DNA from: UBA5336 sp039818165
Lineage (GTDB): Bacteria > Pseudomonadota > Alphaproteobacteria > Caulobacterales > Hyphomonadaceae
Direction of reading: 5' to 3'
Assembly: GCA_039818165.1 (NCBI GenBank)
Contig: JBCBUL010000009.1
Location: 1 to 64,000, forward strand
DNA: 64,000 nt
The translations under genes and the position numbers were made by a program. Positions within the stretch are counted from its first letter, which is position 1. Each line of letters begins with the position of its first letter. This document shows positions 16,310-24,347 of the stretch, in pieces. A model generated the notes under the pieces. That model saw nothing but the letters and a program-made list of their open reading frames with translations, had not been told where the DNA came from and ran no database searches.

Positions 16310-16513
16310 TCAGCCTGCCTGAGTCGGGTCTGCATCGCTCCCGGCGAGTACAAAACGCCGGTCGCAATACTTACAGACCACGAAACACTCATCGCCCATC
16401 TCGTAAAACACGATTGGATGGCCCAGCGCCCCGCCGCCGCCATCGCAAGAGACGCGCTTATCAGTGACGATGATCGTTTCGGGCGCGTCTGCGTTTTGAA
16501 GTGTCTGAGTCAT
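16310..16513 (-). CDS. Small zf-CHCC zinc-finger protein
   Basis: The ATG at 16513 gives a 67-aa protein. Its C-terminal half has the zf-CHCC spacing C-x8-H-x11-C-x2-C (CDGGGGALGHPIVFYEMGDE followed by CFVVCKYC). The family includes mitochondrial NDUFS6 of complex I and small alphaproteobacterial proteins that bind one zinc. The frame can be extended to 16585 but without a convincing start. It is a stand-alone gene convergent with the TetR gene (9 nt between stops). Confidence 0.8.
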   Translation of the reverse strand: MTQTLQNADAPETIIVTDKRVSCDGGGGALGHPIVFYEMGDECFVVCKYCDRRFVLAGSDADPTQAG

Positions 16514-16752
16514 GGTTCGGCCGGGTTCGCGTGTTCGGGTCGGCGTAATGACGCTTGGCAGCGTCGTCAACAGCACAGCAAACACTATGGCATAAATGGC
16601 AATGAATGTCGCGCTGGACGCCTGGGTCGTGTCGTTTCATTCAAAATCCGTTGCGAGACCAAGAGGGTTCAAAGGGGAGCACCCGCGTCCGCAGACCCGG
16701 TGGGGCGCGGCGGTTTGAGCGAATTGTTGGATTGGGCCAGCGGCCCGCGGAT

Positions 16753-17202
16753 TCAGCTCGTATTTAGATGTGCAGGCTCCGCGAAACAGCCCAATGCCAA
16801 CACAGTGCACAGCCTTTTCCCGGTGCGAGTGGGATGGAGGGCGTACGGTGTTGAGATCACGAGCGCCGTCAACGAGGTCAGGGCATTCGCCCTGTCTTCC
16901 TGAAGGGCGAAGATTGCGCCGGATGAGAGGTGAGGATTGCCGACATGCAGCGTCGCGAGATGTACGCGCCGGGCGCGGTCCTTTAATCCCGCATCCCAGC
17001 GTGGCGGATCGGGATCCACCATCCGCCAGACGCGGATGCCACCCCACCACGTGATCTCGTAAGAGATAAAACCCTGGCCGTCATTCTCCTCGAGTCGCAG
17101 CGTGATCATCGCCGCAAACCGGCGCAGGTTCCAGAAGAACACCGGCCAGAAGAACGGGTGCACGATTTCGCGCCAACGCTGGATTTGGGAGCGGGTGTCC
17201 AT
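16753..17202 (-). CDS. Hypothetical protein (149 aa)
   Basis: From the ATG at 17202 the product starts MDTRSQIQRWREIVHPFFWP, then VFFWNLRRFAAMITLRL, an aromatic, possibly membrane-apposed segment, followed by a strand-rich domain (GFISYEITWWGGIRVWRMVD). The last 30 or so residues look less protein-like. The frame runs open to 17394, but that part overlaps the promoter region and start of the ABC gene. I do not recognise a family. It is transcribed away from the ABC ATPase gene and could share its control region. Confidence 0.5.
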   Translation of the reverse strand: MDTRSQIQRWREIVHPFFWPVFFWNLRRFAAMITLRLEENDGQGFISYEITWWGGIRVWRMVDPDPPRWDAGLKDRARRVHLATLHVGNPHLSSGAIFALQEDRANALTSLTALVISTPYALHPTRTGKRLCTVLALGCFAEPAHLNTS

Positions 17203-17386
17203 TGGGCGCAGTATCGCCCCGGTCTGTGTGGGGGAGGAAAAGAAAAACCTGACCGACCGATATCGTGCAAAGATGTTTCCCGCAAACAGGGCTCGGCGCG
17301 GCGGTTCCCCTGACGCGTTCAACGCCTTATATCCAGAGGAAATGTTCGGCCGCCTTGTCGAATAGACCCACCTATGGAGCGTCGAC

Positions 17387-18334
17387 ATGGCCAATCAGGC
17401 TTCCCCACCGGAATTTGCCATTGAGACGGTGGGGCTTGAAAAAACCTATGCCGCGTCGGGTAAGATGCCCGAGAAGCGTGCCCTGAAGGGCATCGATCTC
17501 AAAATCAGACGCGGGTCCATTTTTGGCCTGCTCGGGCCCAATGGCGCTGGGAAGTCGACATTCATCAACATCCTGGCCGGCCTTGTCACCAAATCTGCGG
17601 GCACCGCCCGCATCTGGGGCCTGGACATAGACGAACATCCGCGCCAATCGCGCGCGGCCATTGGCGTGGTGAACCAGGAAATCACCATGGACCCCTTCTT
17701 CACGCCGTTGGAGATGTTGGAGCTGATGGCGGGCTTTTATGGCGTTCCGAAAGCAGAGCGACGCAGCGAAGCCATTCTGGAAGCGGTGGGCCTTGCCGAT
17801 AAGAAAGATGCCTATGTGCGCCAACTCTCCGGCGGGATGAAACGGCGGCTCATGGTGGCCAAGGCCCTGGTGCACGCGCCGCCCGTGCTGATCCTGGATG
17901 AGCCGACAGCTGGTGTGGACGTGGAACTGCGTCGTTCCCTGTGGGTTTATGTGCGTGAGCTCCACAAGGCGGGTACAACGATCATCCTGACGACCCATTA
18001 TCTGGAGGAGGCTGAAGAGCTTTGCGATGAGATTGCCATCATCCACCATGGCGATGTGATTTGCAGCGAGCCGACGCCGAACTTGTTGACGCGTCTGGAC
18101 CAAAAAACACTGACGATTACACCGCGTGAGCACCTGGCCAGTGTGCCGCCAGCACTGGAAACGCTCGATGTGAGGCTTCGCCCCGATGGCGCACTGGCGA
18201 TCAATTTCCGCACGGGGGAAACAGGGATCGGGCGCCTGCTGGAACAGGTCCGAGCCGCTGGGGTCGGCATTGAGGATCTGGCAACGGAAGAGCCAGACCT
18301 GGAAGATGTGTTTGTCGCCCTGACGAGCGACTAA
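17387..18334 (+). CDS. ABC transporter ATP-binding protein (exporter type)
   Basis: The 315-aa protein is a complete ABC ATPase: Walker A LLGPNGAGKSTFIN, Q-loop NQE, signature LSGGMKRRLMVAKAL, Walker B ILDEPTAGVD, and the H-loop LTTHYLEEAEEL. It ends with the domain that follows the NBD in drug/polysaccharide exporter ATPases of the YadG/NodI type, closing on LEDVFVALTSD. Such proteins need a separate ABC-2 permease, normally the next gene. None is present in either direction, so the partner must lie elsewhere. Confidence 0.9.
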   Translation: MANQASPPEFAIETVGLEKTYAASGKMPEKRALKGIDLKIRRGSIFGLLGPNGAGKSTFINILAGLVTKSAGTARIWGLDIDEHPRQSRAAIGVVNQEITMDPFFTPLEMLELMAGFYGVPKAERRSEAILEAVGLADKKDAYVRQLSGGMKRRLMVAKALVHAPPVLILDEPTAGVDVELRRSLWVYVRELHKAGTTIILTTHYLEEAEELCDEIAIIHHGDVICSEPTPNLLTRLDQKTLTITPREHLASVPPALETLDVRLRPDGALAINFRTGETGIGRLLEQVRAAGVGIEDLATEEPDLEDVFVALTSD

Positions 18335-18452
18335 CCCTCTCTTTCAGGCCTGCGTCAGTCTGGCGTTTGCAACTTGCCTGGCGGTCATTGTCACGGCTTC
18401 ACAGCCTTGAGCGCGATCCATGTGAGGGCGCAACCCGATACGGGATCAAGTA

Positions 18453-19616
18453 TTAATGCGGGCGGTGTTCGTCGCCGCCGGAAATGTCATCCCAGAACTT
18501 CTTCACCCGTCCCATCCAGCTTTCACTATCAGGATGGCAATCGCCACCGGATTCTTCGCAGAACTCCCGCATCAGTTCCTTCTGCCGAGCGCTCATGTTC
18601 CGTGGGGTCTCTACGACGACCTCGACATACTGATCGCCTTGTCCGCCGCCCTGACGCAGGGACGGCATTCCCTTGCCCTTCAGGCGTAACTTGCGACCGG
18701 TCTGGGCGCCTTCGGGGATGGTAACGCGGGCGCGTCCACCATCAATGGTCGGAATTTCGATGGCGCCCCCCAGGGCCGCTGTGGCCATGGGCACGGGGGC
18801 TGGGCAATAAAGATTTGGGCCGTCGCGCTCGAAGATATCGTGCTCTTCCACGGTGACGAAGATGTAGAGGTCGCCTTTTGGACCCCCCATGGCGCCGCTT
18901 TCGCCTTCGCCTGCCAGCCGGATGCGCATGCCGCTTTCGACCCCCGCAGGGATTTTCACGGACAGTTCGCGGTCCACACGCACCTGGCCCGTGCCACCAC
19001 ATGTTTTGCAGGGGTGGGGGATAACCTTTCCGGTGCCAGAGCAGCGCGGGCACGTGCGTTCCATCGTGAAGAAGCCTTGTTGGGCGCGAATCCGCCCGCT
19101 GCCACCACACTCGCCACAGGTTGAGATCGTGGTGCCGGGCTCGGCACCTGTGCCGTCACACGTTCCGCACGATTGGCGCGAGGGCACAGAAATTTTCTTG
19201 TCGATGCCGCGAAAGGCGTCTTCCAGGCTGATGTCCAGATCATAGCGCAGGTCTGCGCCGCGCTGGGGGCCACCTCTGCGCCGTCCGCCAGCTGCGCCGC
19301 CGCCAAACATCTGGCCGAAAATGGAATCGAAGATATCACTGGGATCCATTCCGCCGAACGGGTTGCCGCCGGGGCCCCCCGGTCCGCCGCCTTCGAAGGC
19401 GGCATGGCCGAACCGGTCATAGGCGGCGCGTTTTTCAGCGTCAGACAGGACGGCGTAGGCTTCGCCGACTTCTTTGAACTTTTCCTCGGCTTCCGCATCC
19501 CCGGCATTCTGGTCAGGGTGATACTTCATCGCGAGTTTGCGATAGGCTGATTTCAGGGCCTTTTCGCTGACGCCGCGTTCGACGCCGAGAATATCGTAAT
19601 AGTCGCGTTTGCTCAT
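18453..19616 (-). CDS. dnaJ: Chaperone protein DnaJ
   Basis: The 387-aa protein has all parts of a type I Hsp40: J domain with the HPD tripeptide (KYHPDQN), a Gly/Phe-rich stretch, and four CxxCxGxG zinc repeats (CGTCDGTG, CGECGGSG, CPRCSGTG, CKTCGGTG), followed by the two substrate-binding barrel domains. DnaJ stimulates the DnaK ATPase and hands over unfolded substrates. dnaK is not next to it in this window, and no CIRCE operator was seen upstream. Confidence 0.97.
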   Translation of the reverse strand: MSKRDYYDILGVERGVSEKALKSAYRKLAMKYHPDQNAGDAEAEEKFKEVGEAYAVLSDAEKRAAYDRFGHAAFEGGGPGGPGGNPFGGMDPSDIFDSIFGQMFGGGAAGGRRRGGPQRGADLRYDLDISLEDAFRGIDKKISVPSRQSCGTCDGTGAEPGTTISTCGECGGSGRIRAQQGFFTMERTCPRCSGTGKVIPHPCKTCGGTGQVRVDRELSVKIPAGVESGMRIRLAGEGESGAMGGPKGDLYIFVTVEEHDIFERDGPNLYCPAPVPMATAALGGAIEIPTIDGGRARVTIPEGAQTGRKLRLKGKGMPSLRQGGGQGDQYVEVVVETPRNMSARQKELMREFCEESGGDCHPDSESWMGRVKKFWDDISGGDEHRPH

Positions 19617-19714
19617 GGAGGAGGGACCGCCGGTGTTTTTTTATGTTGCCTTCGCCATCGGCCATGTGGGGCGAAGCGGGGCCGTGTGCAAGCCGGGGAC
19701 CTGTGTTCTTCTCG

Positions 19715-20884
19715 CTACACCATGCCAGCGTCTGTGGGCTGGCCGAGCAGGATCCGGCCCGTGAGTTCCCACGTGGCCGGAGCGGTCACGATATGGGCGG
19801 TCATGGCGTGGGCATCGCGGAACCGGCGCTGGATCTCGCTCTGCTCATAGACATCGACGCCGCCCGCCAGATCGTGGGCCGTGCGGCAGATATCGGCGGC
19901 GGTGCGCACCATGTGTGTGCAAGCCATGCGCAGGGCGGCGCGGCGCTCCACGGGGATTTCGCCTTCGAAGCGGGCCACGTCCCAGGTCTGGTCGATCTCA
20001 TCATAGAGATAGGTGCGCGCGGCGCGCCAGGTGGCTTCCAGTTTCGCCGTCTCGGACTGAATGATGGCGCGCTCGGCAAGGGTTTTGCGCGAGCCCTGGT
20101 TCTTCTTGCCCTGGGCCAGTTCGATGAAGGCATTGAGTGCGCCGCGGGCATTGCCCATGGCGGCGGCAGCGACTCCGAGTGAGAGCAGGCCAAAGGCGGG
20201 GAAAGTATAGAGCGCGCCATCGGCCACAGGCGTATCGGTCACGAGTGAGACCGAGCGCGCCTTCGGCACTTTGATGTCGCTGACGGTGATGTCGCCGGAA
20301 CCTGTGCCCTTCAGGCCCATCACATGCCAGGTGTCGAGCAGGTCCGCATCGCTGGCCGGGAACACCATCATCCGGTTTTCCGGGGCGCCATTGGCCAGGC
20401 GGCGAACCTCTCCGTCCTCTAGAACGATCGCGCCGCCGCAGAGCCAGGTGCAGTTGGCCGAGCCTGAGCCCCACTGCCAGCGGCCGGTGACGCGGTAGTG
20501 GTCCCCCGCGTCGACGGCTTTGCCCATGGGCGCGAAGACGCCGCCTGTGATGGTCAATGGGTCGCCATAGACCTCTCTGGCCGTCTCGGTGTCCATGTAG
20601 GCCGCATTCATGGCGGTTGTGGCGCCGATCATCGTGCACCAGCCGGTGCTGGCATCGGCGGTGGCAACCATTTCGGTCACCTCCACGATTTCGCGCGGGC
20701 GGAGCTCTTCGCCGCCGAGATAGGCGGGCGTCACCATCCGGAAGGCGCCCGCTTCGGCGAGCTTCCGGGCGAGGTCTGCGGGCAAGTGCCGTGCGGCCTC
20801 AATGTCGGCCGCGCGCGAGGCGATTTCCGGGAGCAGGCCGCGAACAGCCGTCTTCACATCGCGGTGCGTTTCAGTGTCAGCCAT
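19715..20884 (-). CDS. Acyl-CoA dehydrogenase-fold flavoprotein (hydroxylase-like)
   Basis: The 389-aa protein has the acyl-CoA dehydrogenase architecture: helical N-domain (ADLARKLAEAGAFRMVTPAY), central beta domain with GRWQWGSGSANCTWLCGG, and helical C-domain. The WxWGSG pattern and the C-terminal RDAHAMTAHIV resemble class D flavin monooxygenases (HsaA, HpaB-related, pigment-production hydroxylases) more than true dehydrogenases. Those enzymes hydroxylate aromatic substrates using reduced flavin from a partner reductase. No reductase gene is adjacent, so the substrate is not predictable. Confidence 0.75.
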   Translation of the reverse strand: MADTETHRDVKTAVRGLLPEIASRAADIEAARHLPADLARKLAEAGAFRMVTPAYLGGEELRPREIVEVTEMVATADASTGWCTMIGATTAMNAAYMDTETAREVYGDPLTITGGVFAPMGKAVDAGDHYRVTGRWQWGSGSANCTWLCGGAIVLEDGEVRRLANGAPENRMMVFPASDADLLDTWHVMGLKGTGSGDITVSDIKVPKARSVSLVTDTPVADGALYTFPAFGLLSLGVAAAAMGNARGALNAFIELAQGKKNQGSRKTLAERAIIQSETAKLEATWRAARTYLYDEIDQTWDVARFEGEIPVERRAALRMACTHMVRTAADICRTAHDLAGGVDVYEQSEIQRRFRDAHAMTAHIVTAPATWELTGRILLGQPTDAGMV

Positions 20885-20994
20885 GGAGGCAGTTTGCCTG
20901 ATCCCTCACAGAGCGCAAGGGCAGGGCGAGGAACTCAATCAAAAGGCGATGTTCCGCTGGAGGCTGACCGCCGCTCGTACTACGGTTATCCGGA

Positions 20995-21285
20995 AACGGG
21001 GAGATAGAACACGTGTCAGCAGATGCCGTGATAGACCAAGCGAGGGGGCTGGTGTTTCCCGCCCGCATCCGCGTGACAGGCGGGGCCCTGCGGGCCGGCG
21101 CCCTGGGCCGCGACAGCGCCTCAGCTGAAGACCTGATGACCCCCGGCATGACCGCCGCCGTCGAAGTGAAGACGGGCGAGCGGTCTGTGATTTCGTACCT
21201 GTTGTCACCGATTGCGAGGAGTGTGTCTGAGGCGGGGAGGGAGCGGTGTGGAAGAGGAAGCGCCGATCTTTGTGCGGGCACTTGA
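20995..21285 (+). pseudogene. Remnant of a HlyD-family type I secretion adaptor
   Basis: In the frame that runs to 21285, the sequence IEHVSADAVIDQARGLVFPA followed by RIRV, and the later LMTPGMTAAVEVKTGERSVI then SYLLSPIARSVSEAGRER, match the conserved C-terminal part of HlyD/PrtE membrane-fusion proteins. The upstream part (periplasmic hairpin, TM segment) is missing: the frame is closed by a stop at 20965, just before the homology begins. The match would normally end at the final RER, but here 13 further residues follow. No ABC or TolC partner is nearby. It is best read as a decayed fragment left by a deletion. Confidence 0.7.
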
Positions 21286-21445
21286 ACAACTGGTGTTATG
21301 TATTCTTCAGCTTATCAAATGATATTCGCACATGTCATCGTCCAGTGGCGCTTCGACTCAAATGCAATCTCTTCCACTGTGCCTCGCTGTTTTGCCTTGG
21401 TGGTTCCTCAATTATGGGATTGAGCTGCAGCGTCAGCATCCAAGA

Positions 21446-22507
21446 ATGTGCATATCATTTTCAGGCTTGATCGTGTCGAGAAATATTCTCTCTTCCAAGG
21501 TTCTGTATTCACTAATTTCTGCTGCTCTAGGAATGAGCGTAGTCGGAGCCTGCAGTGATCAAGTAGATGAAGGACAGCGCAACGATAGGGCTGCCAATGG
21601 TCAATACCCTGGCTACGATCGAAGGGTCCTTGCCCACGAAGAAAGTAGGTGGATTCACTACATCCATGGCGACTCTATCGCGAGTTCTCGGATCAGTATC
21701 GAAGGCTTTCGAGTAGTAGAATTCGCTCAACGGGACCAAAATGTCTTGTTAACGCTGCACCGAACGTTGGACGGAGATGGATCACATCTAGCGTGGTGTG
21801 CTTTGAGCGCGGGCGAGTGCCAGTTGTATCATCTCGGCGGTGATACTAACGGAGATGTCCTGCCTTTAGATGACGCATACGTTCTTTTTTTGGATGTGGA
21901 TACGAGTAGTCCCAGACTGAAAAAAGGCGTAGCACCAGTGCGTAACCCTGACACGGGGTTACTTTTTTCTAGGCCGGTGCTCGTTCAGCATGGCGTTTCC
22001 ACAGTTGAGCAATTGAATCTGTGTTCGGCCGATGCCGGTTACCATGTTTTTGGTGGGCGTGTTTACAGCTCTCAAGCATCGGGCAGCCAAGCCAAGGTTG
22101 AGGTGTTTGGGGACGTGTATTATGTCGCTGAGGACGGGGCGACCGAAGCTGTTTTCTTGGGGCCGACCTTGAAGGACATTGACGCGCCTATCTCATTCTT
22201 CGCCGAAATCTCTGTTCATCGTCATTCCGAATCTCTGTTCTGTTACCAACTCCAAATGGTCCCTCGAAGCCTACGTCTAGATCGAGGAGTGGCCCCCTTG
22301 TTGCCGGGCGATTTTGGGGAAGACACCACCTGTGAGCTTATTAACTCGAGCGATCGTGAGCCGCATGAGCGATTTTTGAAGTGTGGCGATGATTATCATG
22401 TATGCGTTCAGGCAACTGGCGTTGTGGCGCCCTCTGTTGAGTGTCGAGCAGCTGAAGTGCGTGAGCTGGAACTTGTGGTGAGGATTGAGAATGCCAGGCA
22501 ACGATAG
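21446..22507 (+). CDS. Hypothetical lipoprotein in an AT-rich patch
   Basis: The frame opens at 21332, but a signal peptide fits better from ATG 21446 or GTG 21473: KVLYSLISAALGMSVVGAC, a positively charged start, hydrophobic core and a lipobox-like VGAC. The mature part (about 320 aa) is beta-rich with scattered cysteines (CALSAGECQLYHL, NLCSADAG, CELINSS, LKCGDDYHVC). No family is recognised. The base composition is visibly more AT-rich than flanking genes, codon choice differs, and it sits between a HlyD remnant and a 94-bp palindrome, all consistent with horizontal acquisition. There is no convincing Shine-Dalgarno for any start. Confidence 0.6.
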   Translation: MCISFSGLIVSRNILSSKVLYSLISAALGMSVVGACSDQVDEGQRNDRAANGQYPGYDRRVLAHEESRWIHYIHGDSIASSRISIEGFRVVEFAQRDQNVLLTLHRTLDGDGSHLAWCALSAGECQLYHLGGDTNGDVLPLDDAYVLFLDVDTSSPRLKKGVAPVRNPDTGLLFSRPVLVQHGVSTVEQLNLCSADAGYHVFGGRVYSSQASGSQAKVEVFGDVYYVAEDGATEAVFLGPTLKDIDAPISFFAEISVHRHSESLFCYQLQMVPRSLRLDRGVAPLLPGDFGEDTTCELINSSDREPHERFLKCGDDYHVCVQATGVVAPSVECRAAEVRELELVVRIENARQR

Positions 22508-22524
22508 AAAGTGTCGCTTTGCTC

Positions 22525-22618
22525 CGTAGGGTGCATGGAGCGCAGCGATATGCACCGGCTGGGCGCGCCGGATGCGTCGACGGTGCATATCGGGCAGGGG
22601 CCCTCCATGCACCCTACG
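22525..22618. repeat. 94-bp two-tier palindromic element
   Basis: Outer arms of 16 bp are perfect inverted repeats (CGTAGGGTGCATGGAG at 22525-22540 and its complement at 22603-22618). Inner arms of 12 bp are also perfect (CGATATGCACCG at 22546-22557 and its complement at 22581-22592). A 23-nt central loop remains. It would fold as one long interrupted hairpin. It lies between the AT-rich lipoprotein gene and a convergent acyltransferase gene. There is no T-run, so it looks more like a REP/MITE-type mobile repeat than a simple terminator. Confidence 0.85.
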
Positions 22619-22668
22619 AGGACGGGCTTGTGGCAAAGGCATTCGAGAAGATCGGCGCCGAATAGCGC

Positions 22669-23559
22669 CTAGCGGAAAATCTTCGGTGTTTTCTCCTGCC
22701 AGCGTTGTTCGGCGCGCGCGATTGGGCCTTGGAGCTTTTCCGGCGCCATGGAATAGGTCGCCTCGCGCAGGAACTTCATCAGTTCGGCGCGTTTTCCTGC
22801 ATTGGCCAGGTGCTCTGGCGTGAGGACTTCGCCGATATGCACGGGCATGCGCTTGCCGCGGCGCCGGTTCACTTCGCGGAACACCAGCGCCAGGCGCAGC
22901 TCGATGGACATGTGGCTGGCCAGCTGGAAGAGCCGTGAATTTTGCCCCTCGAAATAGACCGGCACCACATTGGCGCCCGATTGGGTGATCAGCTTGGCCG
23001 TAAACGGCTTCCAGGTGTCATCCACGGCGGCGCGCGAGAGAAGCGTCGGCGCGGTGGACACCCCGCCGGCCGGGAATACGACGATACACTCGCCGCGCTT
23101 CAGCCGCTCCAGGCTCTCCTTGCGCGTGGCAATGTTGGTGGCCTGGGCCTCCTTGGTCTGGTTGAAATCGATGGGCAGGATCCAGTCATGGGCTTCCGGC
23201 GCGCCATCGAGCACGGCATTGGTCAGCACCTTGAAATCGGTTCGGATCAGGCTGAGCAGGTAGCAGATCACCAGGCCATCGAGCACGCCAAAGGGATGGT
23301 TGGCCACGACCACGAGCGGGCCGGTTTTCGGCACGCTTTCCAGCCGTCCGACATCGATATCCACCCGCAACTCGAGCAGTTTGATCGCCGCCTGGAAGAA
23401 CGGCATGTGCTGGAGATTGTCGCGATACTCGTAATAGAGCTTCTGGATCTTCGGCTGCCCGGAAAACTTCTCCACCGCGCGCACCAGCCGCTTCTTCAGC
23501 GGATGCTGGAAGTAATCCGCATAGGAGAGGGAGGGGTATTCGGTGGCGGTATCGGGCAT
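22669..23559 (-). CDS. Lysophospholipid acyltransferase family protein
   Basis: The 296-aa protein has PlsC-family acyltransferase motifs: VVANHPFGVLDG (an NHPFG variant of the catalytic H-x-D block) and VVFPAGGVS (block III), with a basic RRGKRMPVHIGEVL segment near the end. The NHPFG type is found in ornithine-lipid acyltransferases and 'hemolysin' homologues, which acylate lysolipids at the inner membrane. There is no GNAT partner such as OlsB fused to it; the next gene upstream is a GNAT protein but of a different type. Exact acceptor unknown. Confidence 0.8.
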   Translation of the reverse strand: MPDTATEYPSLSYADYFQHPLKKRLVRAVEKFSGQPKIQKLYYEYRDNLQHMPFFQAAIKLLELRVDIDVGRLESVPKTGPLVVVANHPFGVLDGLVICYLLSLIRTDFKVLTNAVLDGAPEAHDWILPIDFNQTKEAQATNIATRKESLERLKRGECIVVFPAGGVSTAPTLLSRAAVDDTWKPFTAKLITQSGANVVPVYFEGQNSRLFQLASHMSIELRLALVFREVNRRRGKRMPVHIGEVLTPEHLANAGKRAELMKFLREATYSMAPEKLQGPIARAEQRWQEKTPKIFR

Positions 23560-23597
23560 TGCGCCAGTGTGTTGGTGATTTGCCGCCCGCGCAAGCG

Positions 23598-24053
23598 TCA
23601 GGTTGGATTGCGCGACCAGACGAACCTGATGTCTGGTTCTCTTTCTTCATTGGTCGACCCATCCGTGCGCTCGGCTTCCACGAAACCGTGGGCTTGATAG
23701 AAGGAAATGGCACGACTGTTCCTTGCGAACGCCCAAAGCTGAATGGTGCTCTGGCGCTCCATTTCGCGGCGCAGCAGACGAGATCCGATCCCCAGGCGCC
23801 AGTAGGGCTTCAACAGATAGAACTGTTCTATCCAGCCGGGGGACGAGGTGAACACACCCGCAAGGTTGCCATCACTGTAAATGAGGTCTGTATTTTGCTG
23901 TTCGATCAGTACCGCGCGGAAGAATTCGAGATCTTCTTCAGGCGTATGGCAGACCGGCAGCCAGGGCATCGCAGCCCGCCTGGCCGGTCTGTAGACGCGT
24001 GCAATCAGGTGCTCGTCTCCGAGCCGGGCGCGCTGAAAATGCAACGGCGTCAA
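23598..24053 (-). CDS. GNAT-family N-acetyltransferase
   Basis: The 151-aa protein has the acetyl-CoA binding motif A WRLGIGSRLL (R-x-x-G-x-G) preceded by a beta strand EQFYLLKPY, and the C-terminal NSRAISFYQAHGF that is standard for GNAT enzymes. It would acetylate an amine or peptide N-terminus; the substrate cannot be told. It lies 38 nt from the lysolipid acyltransferase gene, same strand. Confidence 0.85.
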   Translation of the reverse strand: MTPLHFQRARLGDEHLIARVYRPARRAAMPWLPVCHTPEEDLEFFRAVLIEQQNTDLIYSDGNLAGVFTSSPGWIEQFYLLKPYWRLGIGSRLLRREMERQSTIQLWAFARNSRAISFYQAHGFVEAERTDGSTNEEREPDIRFVWSRNPT

Positions 24054-24062
24054 ACCAGCCTC

Positions 24063-24347
24063 TTAGTCCGCAGCATAGAACGAGAATCCCTTGCCTGGTG
24101 CACGGCGAACGTATTTCCACCAACTGGTCTGATGCACGTCCTCCACTTTGTGGTGCCAACTTTCCCAAATACCGATTTGCTCTAGGTCCGAGTCGATCCG
24201 GTTGAGCGCGTCTTGAATTGCTTTCTCTGGATCGGACGTTCTGACAAACCGTGTGGTGAAACCTCCAGCGGGCACGCCCCTTTCGTGAGAGTCGCCAATT
24301 CCCCTGTCCTTTGCCAAGACCTCTATCGAGACACAAAAACAGGGCAT
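24063..24347 (-). CDS. Hypothetical small protein, coupled to acyl-CoA dehydrogenase
   Basis: The start at 24347 overlaps the stop of the upstream acyl-CoA dehydrogenase gene (TAATG), giving 94 aa. The protein is a mixed alpha/beta sequence with DPEKAIQDALNRIDSDLEQI and a Trp-rich end (IWESWHHKVEDVHQTSWWKY). I recognise no family. The one-base overlap suggests real translation, coupled to the dehydrogenase. Confidence 0.6.
   Translation of the reverse strand: MPCFCVSIEVLAKDRGIGDSHERGVPAGGFTTRFVRTSDPEKAIQDALNRIDSDLEQIGIWESWHHKVEDVHQTSWWKYVRRAPGKGFSFYAAD

Noticed and set aside
19617..19714. CIRCE heat-shock operator before dnaJ
   Set aside because: No TTAGCACTC-N9-GAGTGCTAA-like sequence is present.
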